Source of the DNA: Nocardia brasiliensis IFM 10847
Lineage (GTDB): Bacteria > Actinomycetota > Actinomycetes > Mycobacteriales > Mycobacteriaceae
Reading direction: 5' to 3'
DNA: 54,261 nucleotides
Assembly: GCF_000710915.1 (NCBI RefSeq)
Contig: NZ_BAUA01000120.1
Coordinates: 1-54,261, forward strand
Below are positions 16,923-24,866 of this stretch, piece after piece; positions within the stretch are counted from its first letter, which is position 1; each line of letters opens with the position of its first letter. A program made the position numbers and the translations under genes. The notes beneath the pieces are model-generated. The model searched no databases, was not told the DNA's origin, and worked only from the letters and a program-made list of their open reading frames with translations.

Positions 16923-17863
16923 GACGCACCAATATCCGGCCCGAACTGGTCGTGGTGACCGGGGCGGGCAGCGGCATCGGCCGGGCGATCGCGCTCCGTT
17001 TCGCCAAGGCGGGTGCCCACGTAGTGGTCTCCGACCTCGACCCAGATTCCGCGCACGCCACAGCGGCCATGATCCACGCGCAGGGCAGGCGAGCCAGTGC
17101 GGCCGAACTCGACGTGACGGATCCGGACGCCTGGGAAGCGTTCGCCCGCAACGTCTTGGCCGATCACGGCGTGCCCGATGTGCTGGTCAACAATGCGGGC
17201 ATGCTGGTCAGCGGCGCGTTCGTGGACCTGTCCCCCGCCGACTGGGAGCGCCAGCTGAGCGTGAACCTGTTCGGCGTGGTGTACGGCTGCCGGGTGTTCG
17301 GCAAGCAGATGATCGACAACGGCACCCGCGGCCACATCGTGAACATCGCCTCGGCGGCCGCGTTCACGCCCACGCCGGTGATGTCGGCCTACTCGGTGTC
17401 CAAGGCCGGGGTGAAGATGCTCACCGAATGTCTGCGACTCGAGTTCGGGCCCAAGGGCATCGGCGTCAGCGCGATCTGTCCCGGGGTGATCAACACCAAT
17501 ATCGGCGAACACGCCGTGACGGTCGGCGTCGATCAGGAACTCGTCACGCGCGGAAAGGAACTGGCCAGGCAGGTCCAGGAGGTGGTCGCCAAGCTGCCCT
17601 TCTCGCCGCTGAGTCCGGATCTGGTGGCGCGGGCGGCCCAGCGGGCGGTGCGCTACGACCTCGCGGTCGTACCGGTCCGGGCCGAGGCGTGGCTGGGCTA
17701 CTTCCTGCTGCGCATCGCGCCGGGCGTGAATCGGCGGATCGCCCAGCCTCTGGATATCGCGCGGATGGAGCGGATCGGCCGCCGGGCGTTGCGCTTGCTC
17801 GACCCGGGTCGCCCGATTCCGACTGCCCCGCAGCAGGTTTCGGCACAGGTCGAGGTGTCGTGA
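16919..17863 (+). CDS. Short-chain dehydrogenase/reductase
   Basis: Classical SDR, 314 residues. The cofactor motif TGAGSGIG is near residues 14-21, followed by SDLD favouring NAD(H); NNAG is present and the catalytic YSVSK has its Ser about 13 residues earlier in IASAAA. The C-terminal extension of about 50 residues (RRIAQPLDIARMERIGRRAL) is longer than in minimal SDRs and is seen in mycobacterial SDRs that act on lipophilic substrates. The ATG overlaps the BVMO stop (ATGA). It probably makes or consumes the ketone handled by the monooxygenase. Confidence 0.93.
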   Translation: MRRTNIRPELVVVTGAGSGIGRAIALRFAKAGAHVVVSDLDPDSAHATAAMIHAQGRRASAAELDVTDPDAWEAFARNVLADHGVPDVLVNNAGMLVSGAFVDLSPADWERQLSVNLFGVVYGCRVFGKQMIDNGTRGHIVNIASAAAFTPTPVMSAYSVSKAGVKMLTECLRLEFGPKGIGVSAICPGVINTNIGEHAVTVGVDQELVTRGKELARQVQEVVAKLPFSPLSPDLVARAAQRAVRYDLAVVPVRAEAWLGYFLLRIAPGVNRRIAQPLDIARMERIGRRALRLLDPGRPIPTAPQQVSAQVEVS

Positions 17864-17864
17864 C

Positions 17865-18584
17865 TCACTCCGTCCGGAACGCGAGGTGGACCGGCTGATC
17901 GACATCGATCGGCAGGTTGTTCAACCGGGCGACGCCGTCGAGCATGCCCTCGGCGATGACGCTGACGTGCTCGGCGAACCGCTCGGTGGACATCACCTCG
18001 GTGCGGGCCCGGTTGGCGCCGAGCCACCAGTCGGTGGCCGAGCCGACCGCGCCGAAGATGGCGTACGCGGTCAGCTCCAGGCTGCCGGTGTCGACGTCCT
18101 GCCCCGCCAGGCGCTCCTCGATCAGCTGAGCGGCCAGCAGGGCCGAACGCTGCGCCACCTCGATCGCGCGCTCGGGCTGCTCGGCCTGCTGGGCCATCCT
18201 GCTGTGCACCAGGAAGCGGAAGACGTCGGGCTGTTCCTCGACCACCGCGACGTACTCGGCGATCGCGGTGTGCAGCAGATGGGCGAGGGTATCGGTGGTC
18301 AGGCTGATCCGGGCCAGCACGCGCTCCCACAGCGTGCTCTGCACCCGTTCGAGGATCGCCAGGTACAGATCCGTCTTGTCCGCGAAATGCCGGTACAGCT
18401 TGGGTTTGGCACAGCCGGCGGCCCGCGCGATATCGTCCATGCTCACATCGGGCCCGTGCTCGGCGAGCGCCCGGAACGCGGCATCGACGAACTCGCCGCG
18501 CACCTGCTCCCGGTGCGCACGCCAGCGTTCGGTCCTGGCGTCCGGGCGCGGTGCCGTGGGCGAGCTGCTACCGGCGGCCGTCAT
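17865..18584 (-). CDS. TetR family transcriptional regulator
   Basis: A 239-residue TetR protein. The helix-turn-helix is MDDIARAAGCAKPKLYRHFADKTDL (about residues 45-70), followed by a helical ligand domain ending in a TDWWLGANRART segment. It converges tightly on the SDR stop (17863), suggesting that it controls the hydrolase-BVMO-SDR operon. Three ATGs are possible. The one at 18584 is chosen because TATCAT (18592-18597, read on the minus strand) ends seven bases before it with no Shine-Dalgarno sequence, fitting a leaderless transcript. Ligand unknown. Confidence 0.9.
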   Translation of the reverse strand: MTAAGSSSPTAPRPDARTERWRAHREQVRGEFVDAAFRALAEHGPDVSMDDIARAAGCAKPKLYRHFADKTDLYLAILERVQSTLWERVLARISLTTDTLAHLLHTAIAEYVAVVEEQPDVFRFLVHSRMAQQAEQPERAIEVAQRSALLAAQLIEERLAGQDVDTGSLELTAYAIFGAVGSATDWWLGANRARTEVMSTERFAEHVSVIAEGMLDGVARLNNLPIDVDQPVHLAFRTE

Positions 18585-18591
18585 GCTTGTC

Positions 18592-18597
18592 ATGATA
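18592..18597 (-). promoter_or_regulatory. -10 hexamer of leaderless TetR gene
   Basis: TATCAT on the minus strand ends seven bases before the ATG at 18584. Spacing and lack of a ribosome binding site suggest transcription from the start codon. Confidence 0.5.
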
Positions 18598-18641
18598 TTG
18601 AACGGCCCGCCGGGCCACGGCATTCAGGCCGGGAGCCGCGC

Positions 18642-19586
18642 TCAGCGCAGCCAGCCCTTCCGTTTGATGTAGGCGAGCGGGATCACGGCCGCCACCAGGG
18701 TCATCAGCGTGGTCGCCAGGAAGCCGTGCTGCCACTCCAGCTCCGGCATCCAGGTGAAATTCATGCCGTAGAAGGTGGCGATCAGCGTCGGCGGCAGAAA
18801 CACCGCGGTGATGATGGTGAACACCTTCACGATCTGGTTCTGTTTGACGTCGAGCCAGGTCATCACCGACTGCTGTAGATAGCGCACCTTGTCGTGCTCG
18901 AAGCCGGCATGCTGCTTCACACCGTCGATATCGGCGATCAGGATGGCGATCAGGCTCTCCAGCTCGGCACTGTGCACGGCGATATCGGCCATCAGATGCC
19001 GTGCCGCACGGGCCAATTGGAGCTGGGTCTCCTGCGTGCGCGAGACGATCTCCTCGGCCGCGTTCATCCGGGACATGGTGCCGCGCATGTCGGCGACGCC
19101 GATCTCGCGGCCGCGCTGGTCGTAACCGTTGGTGGCCATCTCGATCTCGTCGTTCATCGCCTCCAGCGCGTCGCTGGCGTAGTAGATGACCCGCTCGGAC
19201 GCCTCGTTGAGCGCCCACAGCAGCGCGTACATGACACCGTGCGCCGAACCGGTGAGCGCCGGGTTGCGGCGCATCTTCGCAATGGCCTTGTCGAACGGCA
19301 CGAAATGCTCGTCCGGTTGCAAGGTCACCAGGAACTCGGCGCCGAGTGCGAACACGATCGTCTCGCGTTCGATCGCGTCGCCGCGTTTGTAGTTCGCCAC
19401 CACCGGCAGATAGAGGAAGTTGTCGGTTTCCCAGACCCGTTGGCGCGCGGCGGCGAAATCGACGCCGAGCCGCTCGCGCAGCACCGCGGCGGTATCCGCG
19501 TCGGCGGCCGCCAGCGGAATCCAATGTTGTTGCAGGACTTCGGTATCGAAACGGTCGGCGGCCGCGACGCCGCTGGTGGGCCGCAT
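18642..19586 (-). CDS. CorA-like divalent metal (Mg2+/Co2+) transporter
   Basis: A 314-residue member of the CorA/MIT superfamily of pentameric cation channels. A large cytoplasmic N-terminal domain is followed by two C-terminal membrane helices. The first ends in the signature YGMNF (about residue 276), and the short periplasmic loop TWMPELEWQHG and basic tail KRKGWLR follow. Length and signature are normal. It starts only 3 bp after a 62-residue membrane-protein gene on the same strand, so the two are probably one operon. Ion specificity is inferred from the family. Confidence 0.92.
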   Translation of the reverse strand: MRPTSGVAAADRFDTEVLQQHWIPLAAADADTAAVLRERLGVDFAAARQRVWETDNFLYLPVVANYKRGDAIERETIVFALGAEFLVTLQPDEHFVPFDKAIAKMRRNPALTGSAHGVMYALLWALNEASERVIYYASDALEAMNDEIEMATNGYDQRGREIGVADMRGTMSRMNAAEEIVSRTQETQLQLARAARHLMADIAVHSAELESLIAILIADIDGVKQHAGFEHDKVRYLQQSVMTWLDVKQNQIVKVFTIITAVFLPPTLIATFYGMNFTWMPELEWQHGFLATTLMTLVAAVIPLAYIKRKGWLR

Positions 19587-19589
19587 CGG

Positions 19590-19778
19590 TCAGCGTCCGT
19601 AGGAGGAGTGGGCGGGCGAGACCGACGACGAACCGACCGGCCCCTGCGGGTGCGCGTAGTGCATGGTCAGCAATCCGACGCTGATCAGCGGGTAGAGCCC
19701 GATCGTGAACCAGATCGCCTGACGCTCCAGATTCGGTGCGCGGTGCGGTGTTTCGGCCCTCTTGAACATGGTCGCCAT
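19590..19778 (-). CDS. Small membrane protein preceding CorA
   Basis: A 62-residue protein with one clear transmembrane helix (AIWFTIGLYPLISVGLLTM) after a basic N-terminus (FKRAETPHRAPNLER) and a short Gly/Ser/Pro tail. Not a family I recognise. The ATG at 19778 is supported by GGAG six bases upstream. It ends 3 bp before the CorA start, so the genes are almost certainly co-transcribed and the protein may be an accessory subunit of the transporter. A role in metal transport is inference from context. Confidence 0.65.
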   Translation of the reverse strand: MATMFKRAETPHRAPNLERQAIWFTIGLYPLISVGLLTMHYAHPQGPVGSSSVSPAHSSYGR

Positions 19779-20227
19779 GGCGAACTCCAATACTTCGTGA
19801 CGTCTGGTGAGGCTGCGGCCCGCTGCGTGCGAGCCCGGCGCCCGCGCGCACGCGGCATCGAGTCGCGCCCGGGCCTCGGCGCGGCCGCCGGAGACGGACG
19901 CGCCTACTGCACAGGTCCGCGCCTCGTGCGCCGACCTGTCGGTCGAAGAATGTCGAAATCCGGTGCCGCGTCGGGCGATCGGCGGGCCGCTACCGGCCCG
20001 GATCGCGCGGGCAGATCAACGACGAACCGGCACAACCCGTTTCGCCGAGGCGGTCCGGCTGGAGACGTCGATACTGTCAACCGGCATCAGCCGCTCACCC
20101 CGCTTCGTTGGTTGCTCATCCACGCAGAATTGCGCACCCATAATTAGAAACCCGGTGACCGGTGTTCGTCAATCAGTTGCGCAAGTATTCGACTCCGTGC
20201 CACGCTACGGTCAGGTTGGAGGCGGAC
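19779..20227. other. Gap between corA operon and arsR-type gene
   Basis: About 450 bp with no convincing gene on either strand. It should contain divergent promoters for the CorA pair (minus) and the ArsR gene (plus). Near the ArsR gene it becomes less GC-rich, with a TTGCGCAA palindrome (20176-20183) and a related TTGCGCA about 46 bp earlier, possible ArsR-type sites. Confidence 0.4.
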
Positions 20228-20572
20228 GTGACCGAACACGGCGAGCCGGACCTCATCCCGGCGGCGGAACTACAGGACGCGGCAGCGGTTTTCGGCATGC
20301 TCGCGGCTACCGCCCGGCTGCAGATCCTGTGGCTGCTGAGTCAGGACGAACGCGATGTCGGCACCCTCGCGGCCGAGATCGGTCAAACCGTACCCGCGGT
20401 CAGTCAGCATCTCGCAAAACTCCGACTGGCCGGTTTGGTGAAGATGCGCAAAGCGGGCAGACGCAATGTCTATTCGATCGCCGATTCCGGTATCGCGGAT
20501 ATCGTGCGCCTCGCGTTCCGGCATCACCGGCTGCGCGGCGGTGCGCTGCCGGGCTCCACCGCTGAGCGCTGA
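20228..20572 (+). CDS. ArsR/SmtB family regulator
   Basis: A 114-residue winged-helix regulator. ATARLQILWLLSQDERDVGTLAAEIGQTVPAVSQHLAKLRLAGLV is the typical ArsR helix-turn-helix region. The classic alpha-3 metal-binding CxC box is missing, so any metal site would be elsewhere; histidines at the C-terminal helix (FRHHRLRGG) are candidates for an alpha-5 site. The GTG at 20228 is chosen because GGAGG lies five bases upstream; the frame extends to 20162 without a good start. Its position next to a CorA-type transporter suggests metal-responsive control but does not prove it. Confidence 0.88.
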   Translation: MTEHGEPDLIPAAELQDAAAVFGMLAATARLQILWLLSQDERDVGTLAAEIGQTVPAVSQHLAKLRLAGLVKMRKAGRRNVYSIADSGIADIVRLAFRHHRLRGGALPGSTAER

Positions 20573-20677
20573 CCGACCTGGAGTGAGCAAGATCGCCCCT
20601 GCTCAGGTGGCCTCGCTCGGCGTGTCTCGATATCGTCGCCTGGTCTGACCCGAGATCGATCCAGAAAAGGGGCGGTG

Positions 20678-21199
20678 ATGAAGCCGTTCGCTGCCCGCAT
20701 CGCCGGACTCGCCGCGTTCGCCGCCGTCCTGGCCGGATGCGGAACTCCCCCGCCCGATGCCGCCCCTGCCGTCGCCGCCCATCCCTACGCCGACTGCGCC
20801 CCGGTCACCACGGATCAGATCCGCGACGCCGTGCGGGCCACCGCGCTGCTCGCCCATCACACGCCGCAGGCCTGCCTCTGGGACGCCCAGATCGGCGACG
20901 GCGACGCCGGTGTCAGCTTCACCTTCTCGGCCCGGGATTCGCTCCAGCAGATCTGGGACCGCGCCCGCGCCGACGGCTTCGAGACCGAGCACATGGTGAT
21001 CACCAAGCACGTGCTCGGCACAGTGACCGCCACCGCCTTCTACATCCGCAACCCGCACGACACCGGCGATTGCGCCGTCGCCGCAGCCGCCAACGGCTCC
21101 ATCATCTGGCGCATCCAGAACCGCACCCAGACCACCCAGCTGAACCCCTGCGCCGCCGCCCTCCAACTGGCCACCCTCATGGTCGACCTCTCTCCTTAG
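20678..21199 (+). CDS. DUF3558-like lipoprotein
   Basis: A 173-residue predicted secreted lipoprotein. The signal peptide MKPFAARIAGLAAFAAVLAGC ends in an LAGC lipobox, with the acylated Cys at residue 21. The mature part has spaced cysteines (ADCAPVT, QACLWDA, GDCAVAA, LNPCAAA) in the pattern of the DUF3558 family, numerous in Nocardia and Mycobacterium and of unknown function. AAAAGGGG lies upstream of the GTGATG start pair; the ATG is taken. It converges on the DUF4291 gene. Confidence 0.82.
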   Translation: MKPFAARIAGLAAFAAVLAGCGTPPPDAAPAVAAHPYADCAPVTTDQIRDAVRATALLAHHTPQACLWDAQIGDGDAGVSFTFSARDSLQQIWDRARADGFETEHMVITKHVLGTVTATAFYIRNPHDTGDCAVAAAANGSIIWRIQNRTQTTQLNPCAAALQLATLMVDLSP

Positions 21200-21219
21200 C
21201 CTGATGCCGACCACACCGC

Positions 21220-21813
21220 TCACGGACGAAGGTGGCCCAGCAACTCGTCCGTAGCCGGGTACGGACGCTCCTGCGGCAACAGCCGGGCAGCAGAGTCGAA
21301 TTCACCGGCGCCGACCAGTGCGTGGATCTCGTGGGCGAGCGGCGTCACATCATCGATGGCGACCGTCCACTCGTCCGCGTAAAGTCGTGCGGCTTGCCCG
21401 CTCAGCCCGAGTTGCAGCGATCGATGCGGCAGAGCACGCATGGCGAGATCCCGCTCGGGATCCCATTGCACCCGAGCGGGAGCTCGCTTCAGCTGACTTC
21501 GCCAGGCATCGCGGTCGGGATACCGGCCCGGCTGATAGCTCGACAGACAAGCGTGCCGTAACGCCCATTCGAAGCCGCTACGCGAGATCTGCACGGCGAG
21601 AACGGTTTCCTGGTCCGGCTTGGTACCCCAGCCGCAGCGGTACATCATCCACAGGAACGACGGCTTGATCCAGGTCATCCGATCCCGCTGCCACGCCGCG
21701 GGGAAACGCCCGTCGCGGGCAGCGGGACGGCCGATGGCCGGCGAGTACGCCTGATAGACAGTGATGGTGGATTCGGTATGAAGCGCGCGGATCTCACGCT
21801 GTGGTACTTCCAT
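21220..21813 (-). CDS. DUF4291 family protein
   Basis: A 197-residue cytoplasmic protein with the conserved DUF4291 core: RMTWIKPSFLWMMYRCGWGTK, then GFEWALRHACLSS, VQWDPERD and a closing QLGLSG...WTVAIDDVTPLAHEIH. The family is widespread but uncharacterised. It lies 56 bp downstream of ureC on the same strand, the place where ureF would be expected in a mycobacterial urease operon. No functional link to urease is known. The ATG at 21813 has no strong ribosome binding site. Confidence 0.85.
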   Translation of the reverse strand: MEVPQREIRALHTESTITVYQAYSPAIGRPAARDGRFPAAWQRDRMTWIKPSFLWMMYRCGWGTKPDQETVLAVQISRSGFEWALRHACLSSYQPGRYPDRDAWRSQLKRAPARVQWDPERDLAMRALPHRSLQLGLSGQAARLYADEWTVAIDDVTPLAHEIHALVGAGEFDSAARLLPQERPYPATDELLGHLRP

Positions 21814-21869
21814 GCCGTAGAGCGTGCCGCCGGACAGCCCTGACCGCGAGCGATTTTCGGTGGGTGCGC

Positions 21870-23591
21870 TCAGAAGAGGAAATAGCGTTGGGCCATGGGG
21901 AGTTCGGTGGCGGGTTGTTCGGTCCAGACTTCGCCGTCGATGCGGACGGTGAAGGTGTCGGGGTCCACTTCGATGCGGGGCATGGCGTCGTTGTGCGGCA
22001 TGTCGGTCTTTGTGCGGGCGCGAACGTTCTTGACCGGGGCCAGTTTTCGGTGCACGCGCAGGCGGTCGGCGAGGCCGTCCTCGATCGCCTGCTCGGAGAC
22101 GAAATGCAGGGAGGTGGCGGCGGCGGCCAGCGGGGCGGCGCCGAACATGGGGCGCGGGAGCACGGGCTGCGGGGTCGGGATGGACGCGTTCGCGTCACCC
22201 ATCGCGGCCCAGGCGATCGCGCCGCCCTTGAGCACGGCGTGCGGGCGCACCCCGAAGAAGGCGGGCTCCCACAGCACCAGATCGGCCAGCTTGCCGACCT
22301 CGACCGAGCCGATCTCGTGGTCCAGGCCGTGCGCGACGGCCGGGCAGATGGTGTATTTCGCGATGTAGCGCTGCACCCGGGCATTGTCGGCGGCGCCGTC
22401 GCCGGGCAGCGCGCCGCGGCGGCGTTTCATCACGTGCGCCGTCTGCCAGGTGCGCAGCACCACTTCGCCGATGCGTCCCATCGCCTGGGAATCGCTGCCG
22501 ATCATGGAGATCGCCCCGAGATCGTGCAACAGATCCTCGGCGGCGATGGTGGACGGCCGGATCCGGCTCTCCGCGAACGCCAGATCCTCCGGGATGGACG
22601 CGCTGAGATGATGGCACACCATGAGCATGTCGAGATGCTCGTCGAGGGTGTTGACCGTGTGCGGGCGGGTCGGATTGGTCGAGCTGGGCAGCACGTTGAG
22701 ATGCGCTGCGACCGTGATGATGTCGGGCGCGTGCCCGCCGCCCGCGCCTTCGGTGTGATAGGCGTGGATGCCGCGGCCGGCGATGGCGCCGAGGGTGTCC
22801 TCGACGAAACCGGCCTCGTTCAAGGTGTCCGAGTGCAACGCCACCTGCACCCCGGCGGCGTCGGCGACCCGCAGGCAGGCGTCGATCGCGGCCGGGGTGG
22901 ACCCCCAGTCCTCGTGCAGCTTGAAACCGGCCGCGCCGGCGCGCAATTGTTCCCACATGGCGTCGGCGCTGACCGTGTTGCCCTTGCCGAGCAGCACGAT
23001 GTTCAGCGGCCACCCGTCGGTGGCCTCCAGCATGCGGGCCAGATGCCACGCGCCGGGCGTGACCGTGGTGGCCTTGCTTCCTTCGGCCGGGCCGGTGCCG
23101 CCGCCGATCAGGGTGGTGATGCCGCCGCCGAGCGCCTCGTCCATCAGCTGCGGGCAGATGAAGTGCACATGGCAGTCGATCGCACCCGCGGTGAGGATAC
23201 GACCGTTGCCGGAGATGATCTCGGTGGACGGGCCGACGACGAGGTCGGGATGCACACCGCTCATCGTGTCGGGATTGCCCGCCTTGCCGATGCCGCAGAT
23301 GCGTCCGTCACGGATGCCGATGTCGGCCTTGATGATTCCCCAGTGGTCGATGATCACCGCACCGGTGATCACGGTGTCCGGCGCGCCGTCGGCGCGGGTG
23401 GCGCGTGACTGCCCCATCGACTCGCGCAGTACCTTGCCGCCGCCGAAGACGGCCTCCTCACCCGCGAGACCAGGCCCGCCGCTGCGGTCTTCGGTGATCT
23501 CGATCAACAGATCGGTGTCGGCCAACCGGATCCGGTCACCGGTGGTCGGGCCGAAGAGCTCCGCGTACCGGGCCCGGCTCAGTTCGGTCAC
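21870..23591 (-). CDS. ureC: Urease alpha (catalytic) subunit
   Basis: A 573-residue nickel-dependent urease subunit hydrolysing urea to ammonia and carbamate. All active-site residues are visible: His141 and His143 (CHVHF), carbamylated Lys224 (GFKLHED), His253 (LHSDT), His279 and His287 region (YHTEGAGGGH), catalytic His in MVCHHLS, and Asp367 (IGSDSQ). The start is GTG at 23591 with GAGGAGG five bases upstream; the frame stays open to 23927 but that part is antisense of ureB. It lies 73 bp after ureB. The maturation genes ureF, ureG and ureD are not found downstream. Confidence 0.97.
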   Translation of the reverse strand: MTELSRARYAELFGPTTGDRIRLADTDLLIEITEDRSGGPGLAGEEAVFGGGKVLRESMGQSRATRADGAPDTVITGAVIIDHWGIIKADIGIRDGRICGIGKAGNPDTMSGVHPDLVVGPSTEIISGNGRILTAGAIDCHVHFICPQLMDEALGGGITTLIGGGTGPAEGSKATTVTPGAWHLARMLEATDGWPLNIVLLGKGNTVSADAMWEQLRAGAAGFKLHEDWGSTPAAIDACLRVADAAGVQVALHSDTLNEAGFVEDTLGAIAGRGIHAYHTEGAGGGHAPDIITVAAHLNVLPSSTNPTRPHTVNTLDEHLDMLMVCHHLSASIPEDLAFAESRIRPSTIAAEDLLHDLGAISMIGSDSQAMGRIGEVVLRTWQTAHVMKRRRGALPGDGAADNARVQRYIAKYTICPAVAHGLDHEIGSVEVGKLADLVLWEPAFFGVRPHAVLKGGAIAWAAMGDANASIPTPQPVLPRPMFGAAPLAAAATSLHFVSEQAIEDGLADRLRVHRKLAPVKNVRARTKTDMPHNDAMPRIEVDPDTFTVRIDGEVWTEQPATELPMAQRYFLF

Positions 23592-23664
23592 GATGCCTCC
23601 TCGGTCCGGCGCGCATCCGAGTCGACGGACGAATCCTGGTGCGGCACAGCTTCGATGTCGTTGC

Positions 23665-23979
23665 TCACTGGACGTCCAACCGGCCCGGCGGGTTCGCGCT
23701 GATGCCGTGCACCTCGCGGGTGCCACCCAGCGGCACCAGTGAAACACGCTGCCCGAGACCGGGTTCGAAGCGCACCGCGGTACCCGCAGGAATATCGAGC
23801 CGGTGGCCGTGCGCCGCCACCCGGTCGAAGCGCAGCGCGGCGTTCGCCTGCGGGAAATGCACATGGCTGCCGACCTGCACCGGCCGGTCGCCGGTATTGA
23901 CCACGTCGAGTTCGATTCGGGTCGCACCCGCGTTCAACGCGATAGTCCCCGCCGCGCAGAGGTATTCACCGGGAATCAT
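23665..23979 (-). CDS. ureB: Urease beta subunit
   Basis: A 104-residue structural subunit of the UreABC urease, with the typical MIPGEYLCAAGTIALN opening and the GSHVHFPQANAALRFDR core. Separate UreA and UreB polypeptides are the usual bacterial arrangement. It follows ureA with a 13-bp gap and precedes ureC. Confidence 0.96.
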   Translation of the reverse strand: MIPGEYLCAAGTIALNAGATRIELDVVNTGDRPVQVGSHVHFPQANAALRFDRVAAHGHRLDIPAGTAVRFEPGLGQRVSLVPLGGTREVHGISANPPGRLDVQ

Positions 23980-23992
23980 GCTGCGCGTCCTT

Positions 23993-24295
23993 CTAGGCGA
24001 TCGGGTGGTGGACGGTGACGAGCTTGGTGCCGTCCGGAAAGGTGGCCTCGACCTGGACGTCGTGGATCATCTCCGGCACGCCGTCCATCACATCCGCGCG
24101 CGCGAGCACCGTGCGCCCGGACGACATCAGTTCGGCGACCGAGCGACCGTCGCGCGCGCCCTCGAGCACGTGATCGGTGATCAGCGCGACGGCCTCGGGA
24201 TGGTTGAGCTTGAGTCCGCGCGCCTGCCTGCGCCGGGCCAGTTCGGCCGCATAGCTCAGCAGCAGCCGTTCCTGCTCGTGCGGGGACAGGCGCAT
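23993..24295 (-). CDS. ureA: Urease gamma subunit
   Basis: A 100-residue structural subunit: MRLSPHEQERLLLSYAAELA at the N-terminus and the conserved LKLNHPEAVALITDHVLEGARDGR and FPDGTKLVTVHHPI segments. GAGGAG precedes the ATG by about five bases. It is the first urease gene, 81 bp downstream of a thioesterase-like gene in the same orientation, matching the Rv1847-ureA order known from M. tuberculosis. Confidence 0.96.
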   Translation of the reverse strand: MRLSPHEQERLLLSYAAELARRRQARGLKLNHPEAVALITDHVLEGARDGRSVAELMSSGRTVLARADVMDGVPEMIHDVQVEATFPDGTKLVTVHHPIA

Positions 24296-24376
24296 CCGGG
24301 CTCCTCACCGGGTCGGGTTGTCAGGGTGACGGTTATTCTGGCACGCCCGTTCCGGCGGCGCGGCGCGAGCGCCCGC

Positions 24377-24823
24377 TCAACGCTCGGCGGGCAGGTTCTG
24401 CAACCGCACCTGACCCCGGGCCACCACGCGCTGCTGGTCGTCGGTGATCACCACGACCCACAGCTGTTGCAGCCGGCCGCGATGGATCGGCGTCGCTTCG
24501 CCATAGAGCACGCCCTCGCGCACCGCCCGCAGGAAATCGGTGTTGTTGTTGATGCCGACGACAGTGCCGCGCCCGCCGTACCAGATGCCGCCACCGACGC
24601 TGGCCAGCGTTTCGATGACGGTGCAGTACACGCCGCCGTTCTGGATGCCGGCGGGCTGGTGCAGCCGCGGCGCGACAGACCACTCGCCACGCACCCGATC
24701 AGGGGTGGTCTCGGTGTAGCGCAGGCCGATCAGGTCGGTGAAGGTTCCCTCGCTCGCCTTCGTCATCAACTCGGGGGTGATGTCCGCCATGAACTCACCC
24801 ATGGTGGTCTGCTGCTCTGTCAT
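24377..24823 (-). CDS. PaaI-like hotdog thioesterase (Rv1847-like position)
   Basis: A 148-residue single hotdog domain protein, predicted to hydrolyse acyl-CoA thioesters. GIQNGGVYCTVIETLASVGG is the PaaI-type helix with the catalytic-region asparagine/glycine pattern, and VGINNNTDFLRAV is the following strand. Acyl substrate unknown. It sits directly upstream of ureA as Rv1847 does in M. tuberculosis, suggesting conserved linkage. Start: ATG at 24823 (MTEQQ) or GTG at 24832; no clear ribosome binding site decides. Confidence 0.85.
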   Translation of the reverse strand: MTEQQTTMGEFMADITPELMTKASEGTFTDLIGLRYTETTPDRVRGEWSVAPRLHQPAGIQNGGVYCTVIETLASVGGGIWYGGRGTVVGINNNTDFLRAVREGVLYGEATPIHRGRLQQLWVVVITDDQQRVVARGQVRLQNLPAER

Positions 24824-24866
24824 GCCGTCCACTTTTGCACAGCGTTAGCCGAGGATCTCCGCTGGC

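Noticed and set aside
19801..19850. GGTGAGGCTGC resembles the opening of the M-box magnesium riboswitch near corA.
   Set aside because: It lies on the strand opposite to corA, and the other conserved M-box segments cannot be found after it.
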